From the NCBI GenBank assembly GCA_032250555.1, contig JAVVFI010000030.1, positions 1 through 21,782 on the forward strand: a stretch of DNA of 21,782 nt. The letters are read 5' to 3'. Shown one piece after another: positions 9,616 to 16,510 of the stretch. Below the pieces are notes generated by a model. It had not been told where the DNA came from. It searched no databases and saw nothing but the letters and a program-made list of their open reading frames with translations. Both the position numbers and the translations under genes were made by a program. The DNA is from NIOZ-UU13 sp032250555 (GTDB taxonomy: Bacteria; Planctomycetota; Phycisphaerae; Sedimentisphaerales; Anaerobacaceae). The stretch's first letter is position 1; every line of letters starts with the position of its first letter.

Positions 9616-10800
9616 ATGAATTCAAAACAACGAATAGCGGCAGCGATGGACCATAAAAAGCCGGACCGAGTGCCGGTAATGTGCCAGCTTGCTCTCGGCC
9701 ATTACTTCATACACTGCCGATACAATCCTTCGGAAATCTGGTTCGACAGTGCAACATTTGCCAAAGCCCAAGTCGAATTACAGCAAAAATATAACTTTGA
9801 CGGCATCCTGTTGAATATACCCAGCAGGCCGCCCAACTGGAAAGACAATATTAAGTCATATAAGAAAATCGGCAATAACGAACACCTGCTGTGGAAGTCG
9901 GGACTGGAAACCGTTTTTCCACCGGATGACAATCCGCAGACATATCAGAAGGAGCAAATGCCTCTTGAGCGGGCGAACTATGATACCGTTGACATCGACA
10001 ATCCCGCCACATACAGATTGTCCGGCTATGTATGGAACACATGGCACGCGCCTGAACTCTGGGACATCGAGTCAGAGGCGGACCTTTGCGAGCCAAGCGC
10101 ATATCCCGAATGGTTCACATGCACTCTGCGCAAAGCCCGACAGCTCGCACCGGAGATTTCGATACACGCAGAAGTATTTTCGCCATTTACCCACCTTATG
10201 GAGTTGTTTGGCTATGAACAAGCCCTGTTTGCCCTTATCGACGTCCCAGCTACCTGTCACAAGGCGCTTGAGTTCTTTACACGAATGGTCCTTGCACAAG
10301 TTGAAATATACGCCGGATGTCACCCGGATGCAATCCTTGTAAGCTCGGCCTTCGCCGGGGCAGGCTTCATCAGCCGTCAAATGTACGAAGAATTTGTAGC
10401 TCCCTATGAAGATCAAGTTTATAAAGTGATACGCAGATTCGGCATTAAATCATATGTTCACACCTGCGGCGCAATCGGTGACCGCCTGGACCTTATGAGC
10501 CAGACCGCCGTTGATGGAATTGACACATTAGATCCCCCGCCACTCGGTACTGTAAATCTGGAAGACGCAAAATCAAAGTACGGCCATCGATTTTTCTTTA
10601 AAGGGAACCTGGACGCCGTGAACGAAATGCTTAATGCTGATGATAAAACCTTCGAAGAGGCCGTAAAGGTAAAAATCAGAATCGGCAAACCCGGCAGCGG
10701 CTACATACTGTCTTCGGCATGCAGCGTAGCCCCACACGTCAAGCCAGAAAGACTAAAAAAACTTGCAGTTATGGCAGAGAAATTCGGAAAATATAAATAA
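9616..10800 (+). CDS. Uroporphyrinogen-decarboxylase-superfamily protein, corrinoid-methyltransferase-like
   Basis: A 394-residue TIM-barrel protein of the UroD/MtaA superfamily. The N-terminus (MNSKQRIAAAMDHKKPDRVP) matches the usual family opening, which supports the ATG at 9616 although only AAAGG abuts it and no spaced ribosome binding site is seen. Near the C-terminus YVHTCGAIGD (His282, Cys284) and ILSSACSV (Cys369) match the His-x-Cys...Cys zinc site of methylcobalamin:CoM methyltransferases (MtaA/MtbA) and related demethylases. Heme-pathway UroD lacks this zinc site. I therefore infer methyl transfer, not porphyrin decarboxylation. No corrinoid protein or reductive activase is adjacent, so the substrate is unknown. 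It follows the propeller gene by 83 bases in the same direction and is convergent with the small membrane-protein gene. Confidence 0.82.
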   Translation: MNSKQRIAAAMDHKKPDRVPVMCQLALGHYFIHCRYNPSEIWFDSATFAKAQVELQQKYNFDGILLNIPSRPPNWKDNIKSYKKIGNNEHLLWKSGLETVFPPDDNPQTYQKEQMPLERANYDTVDIDNPATYRLSGYVWNTWHAPELWDIESEADLCEPSAYPEWFTCTLRKARQLAPEISIHAEVFSPFTHLMELFGYEQALFALIDVPATCHKALEFFTRMVLAQVEIYAGCHPDAILVSSAFAGAGFISRQMYEEFVAPYEDQVYKVIRRFGIKSYVHTCGAIGDRLDLMSQTAVDGIDTLDPPPLGTVNLEDAKSKYGHRFFFKGNLDAVNEMLNADDKTFEEAVKVKIRIGKPGSGYILSSACSVAPHVKPERLKKLAVMAEKFGKYK

Positions 10801-10842
10801 TGAAATGCTGTAGGTTATCTTTGGATACAAATCCTCAATTTT

Positions 10843-11028
10843 TCATTCCATATTTTTAATTCTGCTAGTATCCTGATGATTATTTTGCTCGTCTGTGTGG
10901 TTTTGCGTATCAGGCAGAGAGCCATTGGTGGATATAGCGGCTATAAGTGCGCGTGCGACCCAGAGGCCGCTGACGATAGCGAATATGGCCGCAATCACAA
11001 CGAGAATCAGGATAATTACCGACATCAT
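10843..11028 (-). CDS. One-helix small membrane protein, putative symporter accessory subunit
   Basis: A 61-residue protein. Its ATG overlaps the stop codon of the upstream symporter gene in an ATGA arrangement (11025-11028), and a GAGGAG site inside the symporter's last codons (11034-11039) is well placed. The first ~34 residues are one strongly hydrophobic helix (SVIILILVVIAAIFAIVSGL). The rest is a polar, Asn/Gln/Asp-rich tail (TDEQNNHQDTSRIKNME). Translational coupling and size resemble the small accessory proteins found next to some SSS-family transporters, such as the YjcH- or YhdT-type partners of ActP and PanF. That role is inferred from position and topology only; I do not recognise the sequence. 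A second in-frame ATG follows at once (11023-11025) and could equally be used. Confidence 0.68.
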   Translation of the reverse strand: MMSVIILILVVIAAIFAIVSGLWVARALIAAISTNGSLPDTQNHTDEQNNHQDTSRIKNME

Positions 11029-12434
11029 TTACTCTCCTCGCGAATTTTTGCAATCCAGTGACCCGCAACGTATGCCAATAGTGCGGCTACAAGGGCCGGA
11101 ATAATAGCAGGCACTTTAGTTACAAATGGAGGTACTTTTGTCAAAGATGGAAAGATAAACTGAAAACAAACCGCAACAAATGTACCAATACCCATTGATA
11201 AGATTCCTGCCAACGGACGCGGACGCTTTATCCACAACCCGATTATAAGCACTGGCAGAATCGCAGGGGCCCAAATGCTATAACAGATAAGCAGGCCGCT
11301 GATAATACTCGGAACTGCTACCGCGCCTACGGCGGCAATCATCGCAATGATTATAGTGGCGCTGCGACCAATAACCAGAGCAGTGTTGTCCGGTACGTTG
11401 GCAAAAGGCTTGACAATATCCTGAGTAAATGCGACTGCGCCGGCGTTTAGAAGTGAATCAAGACTGGACATCACTATCGAAACAAGAACGACCAGCAAAA
11501 GCGCATAACCTTCTGCCGGCATGACCGACTTGACCAGCTTCAATAAAACGTCATCTTCAACTGTGCCCTGGGGGATAATACTCCTGGCTGAAATACCAAG
11601 TGCTATCATAACCATAAACCATGACATACTAAAGATTCCCGCCAATATAAAACCATTTCTTGATATACTGGTCGTTCGGGAGGCCAGGGCCCGGTTCGCG
11701 TAGGGAGGTATTAGTGTTTCCCCAAGCAAAAAGGCCGTCACAAGGCCGACAATCTCAATATATGATGTCGCCCCAAGCCCATCGGAGGAAGCAACCGACG
11801 CCTCTTTGGCGAAAGTCACCGCACCCCCATCAAGATGGAAAAGCAAGACGAACAATAACGTAACAGGCAGTAATATTGCGAAAGCGGAAAATTGAAAGGC
11901 GTCGGTTATTACGCTCGCCCGCAATCCGCCGAATGTCGTATATAATGCCGTAACACCGACAATTACAACCACAGACGACCAGTGAGGCAGTCCGAAGATG
12001 TCACGCAATACGTCACCTCCGGCCTTGGCCATAACCGCGGCAAAGCCGGCACATAATCCAACGGAGATAATTCCCGCCAGAACATGACAGTCCCTGTCGT
12101 ACTTCTGACCTATTGCATCGCCCAATGTGTGGCAGTTTTTCAGTGCCCTGAGCCTGGGAGCCACAAGCAGCCCGACCAGGATATTCTGAGCAGAATATGC
12201 CAGCCCAATACCCAGAAAAAGCAAACCGCTATTGAAACCTCTGCCAACGAAGCCGATTGAAAAGCCGGGCCCGACATAAGTAGCGGCAAGACTGCCGAAT
12301 ACCAATGCCAGTGGAAGTGCCCGTCTTGCTAATGAAAACTCTCTAAACTCACGAGCTGCGCGCGCACGCCAGGCCACAAATGTAAGCACAACCACATAGG
12401 CTGCAACAACAGCCATAGAGAAGAGCGTATGCAC
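11025..12434 (-). CDS. Sodium:solute symporter (SSS/SLC5 family)
   Basis: A 469-residue polytopic membrane protein with about 12-13 hydrophobic helices. The family signature is clear: YTTFGGLRASVITDAFQF at ~165-182, in which GG and TDxxQ match the SSS consensus, and a later MSSLDSLLNAGAVAFTQDI segment matching the helix that contributes hydroxyl ligands to the second sodium site. The GTG start at 12434 is preferred because AGGA lies 7 bases upstream; an in-frame ATG at 12416 is the alternative. The substrate cannot be told from sequence: PutP, PanF and SglT relatives carry proline, pantothenate or sugars. The downstream one-helix gene overlaps its stop. A nested inverted repeat lies 42-110 bases upstream of its start codon. 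Confidence 0.92.
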   Translation of the reverse strand: MHTLFSMAVVAAYVVVLTFVAWRARAAREFREFSLARRALPLALVFGSLAATYVGPGFSIGFVGRGFNSGLLFLGIGLAYSAQNILVGLLVAPRLRALKNCHTLGDAIGQKYDRDCHVLAGIISVGLCAGFAAVMAKAGGDVLRDIFGLPHWSSVVVIVGVTALYTTFGGLRASVITDAFQFSAFAILLPVTLLFVLLFHLDGGAVTFAKEASVASSDGLGATSYIEIVGLVTAFLLGETLIPPYANRALASRTTSISRNGFILAGIFSMSWFMVMIALGISARSIIPQGTVEDDVLLKLVKSVMPAEGYALLLVVLVSIVMSSLDSLLNAGAVAFTQDIVKPFANVPDNTALVIGRSATIIIAMIAAVGAVAVPSIISGLLICYSIWAPAILPVLIIGLWIKRPRPLAGILSMGIGTFVAVCFQFIFPSLTKVPPFVTKVPAIIPALVAALLAYVAGHWIAKIREESK

Positions 12435-12475
12435 AGTTTCGTCCTAATCCGGCACCTTTAAATTGGTTATTTTCT

Positions 12476-12544
12476 ATTGATTATTGATTATTTTATGAAT
12501 CGCCTTCGGCGTTTTTTTTCATTAATCTTTAATCAATACTCAAT
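12476..12544. repeat. Nested inverted repeat between symporter and editing-domain gene
   Basis: ATTGATTATTGATTA (12476-12490) pairs with 12530-12544 at 14 of 15 positions. Inside lie ATGAA/TTCAT (12495-12499, 12518-12522) and a CGCC-TTC-GGCG hairpin (12501-12511) followed on the plus strand by eight T residues (12512-12519). The core could act as an intrinsic terminator on the plus strand, though no plus-strand gene ends here. In the minus direction it may end or attenuate transcription coming from the sigma-factor operon before the symporter. A similar CACCTTCGGC core recurs just outside, at about 12551-12560, suggesting a repeat family. Confidence 0.55.
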
Positions 12545-12586
12545 CCGTAGCACCTTCGGCCTGGTTTAGATAGTAAAGTTTAATTG

Positions 12587-13666
12587 TCATTCACGCGTAT
12601 TCTGAAACTTCTCTTCTTCCAGCTCGTTAATTACCGCGTTCAGCTCGGACTCGGTCTGAATCCAGCCGAATCTCGCATCTACAAGAAAAGTACGGTACCA
12701 TTGAATCAAATTCTTCGCAAAATCTGCATCCTTGCAGTAAATCCCGAACGATATTTCTCCCGCGTGTGAGCCGGTCTTTCTCGGCTTTTTAGGAAAGGCC
12801 AGCAGAACCGAGCTTCGGGTCAAAAGAAATTCCAGGTCGGAAACCTGACTGTTGTAAATCCGAACCCTACCAGCTTCTATCGCCTCAGGATACTTGCGAA
12901 ATAGAAACCTCGCGGCATTGGCAAAATCGGGCACGCTTAAATTCATTGCCCGGTGTATTCTTACATCACTGTATTCTTCAATAATTTCATACAAAGTGCT
13001 AAGGTAATCCTCTATCGGCTTCCTTTCCCCTTCGAACAACATACAAGTCCAAAGCTCACTATAGCCCGTCGAATCAAGCTGTTCCTGAAGCATCCTCTTG
13101 GCAACATTATAGGTTTCGCTTCGACTGACCAACACTTTCAGCAGGCGTTCTGTCAGAATTTTAGCCCAGGCAGGCATATCGTTCGGCAGGGACTGGGGGG
13201 GACAAACACCAAGGCGGGTCAGGAGTCTTAGAAACTGCTTTTGGTCGGAACCGTAGAACCTTCTGCCGACAACGCTGCCCACATTGCCGTCACATTCCAT
13301 ACCATATTGTTTATGATAGCCAAATGACAGGCGGTGCACTTCGTAATCCTGATCAATCAGCCTTTTCTCAAGCTCACCAATCAACCAGACGGCCTGCTTC
13401 TCCGGCGCTTTGTCAATCGAAAGATGAACATTCGGACAGAGCACAATCGGTCTTTTGCCTATCATCTCAGACAGCGTGCCGAATTCCTGCGCCGCCTGTT
13501 CCACCTCCTCTTTATTGTCATACATCTCTACACAAACAAATACCACCAGTACGTTCTCAAAAATCTTCTTCGGCTGCTGCTCTGATATCGTCAAAGGATC
13601 TATCCGTGAAGACTTCTTCTTGTCCTCAAAATAACAGGATGAACATTGGTAGCAATCCAAAATCAT
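12587..13666 (-). CDS. Archaeal-type ThrRS editing-domain-like protein fused to a PLD-like domain
   Basis: A 359-residue soluble protein. Residues 1-~138 resemble the N-terminal editing domain of archaeal threonyl-tRNA synthetase (D-aminoacyl-tRNA deacylase fold): FENVLVVFVCVEMYDNKEE, then IVLCPNVHLSID with His81, then VHRLSFGYHKQYGMECDG with Lys119. The His and Lys fall where the archaeal family has its editing-pocket His and Lys. No synthetase catalytic core is present. Residues ~165-340 resemble a phospholipase-D-like fold without an HxKxxxxD motif, similar in layout to the sensor half of TrmB-type regulators (SSVLLAFPKK, then FGIYCKDADFAKNLIQWY). The ATG at 13666 lies 9 bases after the previous stop, so coupling is likely. 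Function is not established: it could deacylate mischarged tRNA or sense an aminoacyl or nucleotide ligand. The editing-domain match is moderately sure, the C-terminal one less so. Confidence 0.7.
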   Translation of the reverse strand: MILDCYQCSSCYFEDKKKSSRIDPLTISEQQPKKIFENVLVVFVCVEMYDNKEEVEQAAQEFGTLSEMIGKRPIVLCPNVHLSIDKAPEKQAVWLIGELEKRLIDQDYEVHRLSFGYHKQYGMECDGNVGSVVGRRFYGSDQKQFLRLLTRLGVCPPQSLPNDMPAWAKILTERLLKVLVSRSETYNVAKRMLQEQLDSTGYSELWTCMLFEGERKPIEDYLSTLYEIIEEYSDVRIHRAMNLSVPDFANAARFLFRKYPEAIEAGRVRIYNSQVSDLEFLLTRSSVLLAFPKKPRKTGSHAGEISFGIYCKDADFAKNLIQWYRTFLVDARFGWIQTESELNAVINELEEEKFQNTRE

Positions 13667-13675
13667 ATTGGTCTT

Positions 13676-14005
13676 CTAAGTCCTGTTTTCCCTTTTGGCT
13701 GCGTTCCTGGTACGAGTACGGCGTTTGCCGTGCGGCGAAGCCTTGGATTTTTTCATACGTGATGCAATCTCAGCGTCAACACGAGATATAAACAGGCTCA
13801 CATTCGGCGCTACCGCCTTGTCCGCGAATCCGACACCATTAAGAATTCGCGATATCTCTGTTGCATCCCAAAACTCCCAGGAAGAAGCTATCCTTTCCGC
13901 TTCCTCACGAGTAAGTGATTTCAGAAAAGCCGGAATACAACCGTCACGAAGAGCATCGGAATAGTCAACCAACAACTCATGAATTTCTCTGTTCGTATCA
14001 GACAT
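13676..14005 (-). CDS. Small hypothetical protein with basic C-terminal tail
   Basis: A 109-residue protein with a strong GGGAGGA site before its ATG. The first ~80 residues are mixed alpha-helical and mildly acidic (MSDTNREIHELLVDYSDALR; WEFWDATEISRILNGVGFAD). The last ~27 are strongly basic (KRRTRTRNAAKRE), which suggests binding to nucleic acid or to an acidic partner. No signal peptide, membrane helix or cysteine motif is present. It sits between an ECF sigma gene (27-base gap) and the editing-domain gene (9-base gap), so it is probably part of that operon. A regulator of the sigma factor is possible, but the sequence does not resemble zinc-type or membrane anti-sigma factors that I know. 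Confidence 0.72.
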   Translation of the reverse strand: MSDTNREIHELLVDYSDALRDGCIPAFLKSLTREEAERIASSWEFWDATEISRILNGVGFADKAVAPNVSLFISRVDAEIASRMKKSKASPHGKRRTRTRNAAKRENRT

Positions 14006-14033
14006 CTTTATTCCTCCCGCACTAAATACATTA

Positions 14034-14606
14034 TCAATCTTCTCGATTGTAATAGCACAGCATCTTTCTCAGTTTCAAAATAGTTCTGAATTCAAGCATT
14101 TTCACTGCTCCGACCGTAGTCTTGAGCTCATTGGCAATCGCCCTGCTCGAGGCACCTTCCATCCAAAGCTCTATCGCTCTGCGCTCACGAGCCTTTAGTT
14201 TACCCATCGCCTGAGAGAGAATATCCTGAAGCTCAGAGCTTGACACCATCTCAAGAGCACCAATTTCAGGTGCTATAAGGTCTTTCAGGCTGTTTTGCGA
14301 TAGATATAAATTCCGGTTTCTTATCCTGTAAACTTCCCTCAGGCGATTACGCATATAATACAGATATACGGTTTTAAGCAGTTGTTTCTCACTTGTTATA
14401 TTACACAAGCGCTCGGGCTTTTCCCAAATATCGGCATATACATCTTCCAAAACATCCTCACACTCTACCTCATTACCGAGGTAACGGTATAAATATTTAA
14501 TAAACATCCCGAACGTAGCCCGCACAAAAGGCTCCATTGCCCGGCGGCGCCTTTCGGCGTCCGTGGCCGAGAGTCCTTTCAATGCGTTTCGCAGCCGCTT
14601 ATCCAT
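14034..14606 (-). CDS. ECF-type RNA polymerase sigma factor
   Basis: A 190-residue protein with sigma region 2 at ~25-95 (EVECEDVLEDVYADIWEKPE, then LLKTVYLYYMRNRLREVYR) and region 4 at ~130-185, which carries a helix-turn-helix (LKARERRAIELWMEG, SSRAIANELKTTVGAVK). No region 1 or 3 is present, as expected for extracytoplasmic-function sigma factors. A good vegetative-type promoter lies about 115 bases upstream. It is the first gene of a short operon with the two genes at 13676-14005 and 12587-13666. No membrane-bound anti-sigma gene is adjacent, so the input signal is unknown. The ribosome binding site is weak. Confidence 0.9.
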   Translation of the reverse strand: MDKRLRNALKGLSATDAERRRRAMEPFVRATFGMFIKYLYRYLGNEVECEDVLEDVYADIWEKPERLCNITSEKQLLKTVYLYYMRNRLREVYRIRNRNLYLSQNSLKDLIAPEIGALEMVSSSELQDILSQAMGKLKARERRAIELWMEGASSRAIANELKTTVGAVKMLEFRTILKLRKMLCYYNRED

Positions 14607-14698
14607 ACAAAGTCTCTTACTTCCAAGTTCATTCCCGAATCCCCCGTTACACCAAAACTGCTCTGCTATAAAAACTTTCTCCCTGTCTTTTTACAGAG

Positions 14699-14716
14699 AC
14701 CAACTTGACGGTTGGT
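14699..14716. repeat. Inverted repeat at the predicted start of the sigma-operon transcript
   Basis: ACCAAC (14699-14704) and GTTGGT (14711-14716) form a perfect 6-bp repeat with a 6-base spacer. It begins 7-8 bases past the predicted -10 box, at the expected +1, so it could be an operator or a hairpin at the 5' end of the mRNA. Confidence 0.45.
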
Positions 14717-14723
14717 AATAATA

Positions 14724-14752
14724 ATTATATATCAAGCTCAAAAGTTCATCAA
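14724..14752 (-). promoter_or_regulatory. Sigma-70-like promoter for the ECF sigma operon
   Basis: On the minus strand TTGATG (14747-14752) and TATAAT (14724-14729) are separated by exactly 17 bases. This is a near-consensus vegetative promoter reading toward the sigma-factor gene and placing transcription start near 14717. The leader would be about 110 bases long. The match is seen in the sequence; activity is inferred. Confidence 0.6.
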
Positions 14753-14837
14753 CTATCAAGTTATTAAAAAGCATAACAGGGACAAAGCGGTCACTTGAAT
14801 CGATTATAATCCAAACGCACGAATCGTCTCCCGGCTG

Positions 14838-15248
14838 TTAAAAACCGTATATAGGCCTTAACTGATCTTCGGTCGGTAATTGGCGATAATACTCACCCCT
14901 GGTACCGACATAACCGACTCCATGCCTTTTGAGCCTTACCTGGCTTATAGAGCCGTTACTGTTGGTAATATTAACCGCAACAGTTTTCATTTCTTCACGC
15001 ATATAGGCCTGTTCGGCCTGCTGCCTTGCTTTATCGCTTTCGTTTCCGAACATATAGCCGGCCGCTCCTCCCACCGCAGCTCCGATTAAAGTCGCCTCGC
15101 TGTCACCACCGGCCAACTGGCCTATACTCGCGCCGGCCAAAGCACCGACGGCCGAGCCGAACTGAGCATCGCTCTGACAGCCGACGAAGAACAACGAACC
15201 AAAACTAAAAACCGCTGCTGCTAAAATTGTTGTCAGTTTCTTTTCCAT
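14838..15248 (-). CDS. Glycine-zipper lipoprotein
   Basis: A 136-residue lipoprotein. The signal peptide ends in a lipobox FVGC with lipid-modified Cys24. Residues ~31-69 form a glycine zipper (GSAVGALAGASIGQLAGG, then LIGAAVGGAAGYMFG) of the kind that forms paired helices in envelope lipoproteins related to YMGG/OmpA-like glycine-zipper families. The C-terminal part is polar and ends TEDQLRPIYGF. The ATG follows GGAG at a good spacing. It probably acts as an envelope-associated structural or stress protein. It lies 54 bases downstream of the propeller gene and upstream of the sigma-operon promoter. Confidence 0.85.
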   Translation of the reverse strand: MEKKLTTILAAAVFSFGSLFFVGCQSDAQFGSAVGALAGASIGQLAGGDSEATLIGAAVGGAAGYMFGNESDKARQQAEQAYMREEMKTVAVNITNSNGSISQVRLKRHGVGYVGTRGEYYRQLPTEDQLRPIYGF

Positions 15249-15302
15249 TTTAACATCTCCTTCAAATCAATTACATCCATTCCAAAATGCGTTGTTAGTC
15301 TA

Positions 15303-16487
15303 TTACAGGCAGGCATCCGCCGGATCGAGGTAACATTCCAGCCAATGTGAGGCCATTAAGGCATAGTCTTCAAAATCTGTTGTACAGTCACCATTAATAT
15401 CACCAGGCATCCAGGCTGTACACCAGGCAACCTCGGGCCCATCGAGTATCACCGCATAAATTTCCAAATTTCCATTGCGGTTGTCCTGCCAAACCACGAT
15501 GTTGCCGCTAATGGCCGGATTGGTCTGGTCGCGAGAATCCTCGGTGATTTGAAATTCCTCCCGCGTCGTAAGGTTATAGCCGAATATGTCCCAGTTGTTA
15601 TTTCGGTTGTCCTGCCAGACGATTATGTTGCCGTCAATATCGGGATTCGTCTGAGAAAATTCGTTTGACGCGATTGCAAACTCAACAACGTTGTTGGGAT
15701 CGCCCTGCCGGAGCAGCTCGAAGTCTGAAATATCGGCAGCATAAATATCCCAGTCACCAAAAAAGTTGTCCTGCCAGACGACTATATTACCCCAAATAGC
15801 CGGGCTTTGCTGATCCTTTTCAATGTACGAAACGGCAGCTTCCACCGGCTTGTTCCTTTGCCATATATCAGCGGCATAAATATCCCAATCGCCAAAACCG
15901 TTGTCCTGCCAGACAACTGTCGTCCTGAATATGGCAGGAGACTGCTGGTCATATTCGAACGCGGCTATTTGAAATTCCGCCGGATTACCCAGGTCGGTAA
16001 TGTCTGCGCCGAAGATGTTAAAATCACCGGCCTCGCCATCTTCCCAAACAACCGTATTACCATGAATTGCGGGATTGCATTCATTATTATCAACGATGCC
16101 TGAAACTGCATAAATCTTCGGCACATTCAAATCGTTAATATCCGCCGCCCGAATATCCCAGTCTGCAGAGCCCTCCCCTATAACATAATCCTGCCAGACT
16201 ACGATATCTTCATAAACAGCCGGATTAATCTGGTCATTTGCATCACCAATAACAAAAGGTTCCAGCTCATCCGGATTGTTTATATCGACAATATAGATAT
16301 CGTAGTCTCCATATTCGGTAACAAATTGCTGCCATACTACAATATTGCCCCAGATATCAGGCGATTGCTGATCATCGGTCGCCGGCCAGAGAGCAAATTC
16401 TACCCAGTTGCCGGCCTGACCGACAGATACCAGAATACCCACCAAAAAAATAACCTCTGTAGATGTTGTAAAGTATCTGATTTTCAT
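15303..16487 (-). CDS. Secreted seven-repeat TolB-like beta-propeller with C-terminal dockerin-like segment
   Basis: Starting at the ATG at 16487, this is 394 residues with a signal peptide (MKIRYFTTSTEVIFLVGILV, then SVGQA). A TTG at 16505 would add six residues but has no ribosome binding site. Seven repeats begin near residues 39, 85, 136, 180, 225, 279 and 320, with the pattern DQxxPAIxGxIVVWQDxxxGDWDIYAADI; each may form one blade of a TolB/YncE-like propeller, giving a complete seven-blade ring. Residues ~360-388 hold GDINGDCTTDFEDYALMASH, a dockerin-like calcium loop and helix. The role is probably extracellular binding or attachment, with no enzymatic motif visible. It follows the Ser/Arg-rich gene by 23 bases and is probably co-transcribed with it. 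Confidence 0.85.
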   Translation of the reverse strand: MKIRYFTTSTEVIFLVGILVSVGQAGNWVEFALWPATDDQQSPDIWGNIVVWQQFVTEYGDYDIYIVDINNPDELEPFVIGDANDQINPAVYEDIVVWQDYVIGEGSADWDIRAADINDLNVPKIYAVSGIVDNNECNPAIHGNTVVWEDGEAGDFNIFGADITDLGNPAEFQIAAFEYDQQSPAIFRTTVVWQDNGFGDWDIYAADIWQRNKPVEAAVSYIEKDQQSPAIWGNIVVWQDNFFGDWDIYAADISDFELLRQGDPNNVVEFAIASNEFSQTNPDIDGNIIVWQDNRNNNWDIFGYNLTTREEFQITEDSRDQTNPAISGNIVVWQDNRNGNLEIYAVILDGPEVAWCTAWMPGDINGDCTTDFEDYALMASHWLECYLDPADACL

Positions 16488-16510
16488 CGCTTTACTTTGC
16501 GCCAAAATAT

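Noticed and set aside
14804..14813. GATTATAATC palindrome after the glycine-zipper gene
   Set aside because: A 10-bp AT-rich palindrome is expected by chance in this composition and has no T-run or paired half-sites nearby.
16488..16505. TTG start adding six residues to the seven-repeat propeller protein
   Set aside because: No ribosome binding site precedes the TTG, and the ATG at 16487 gives a complete signal peptide; kept only as an alternative.
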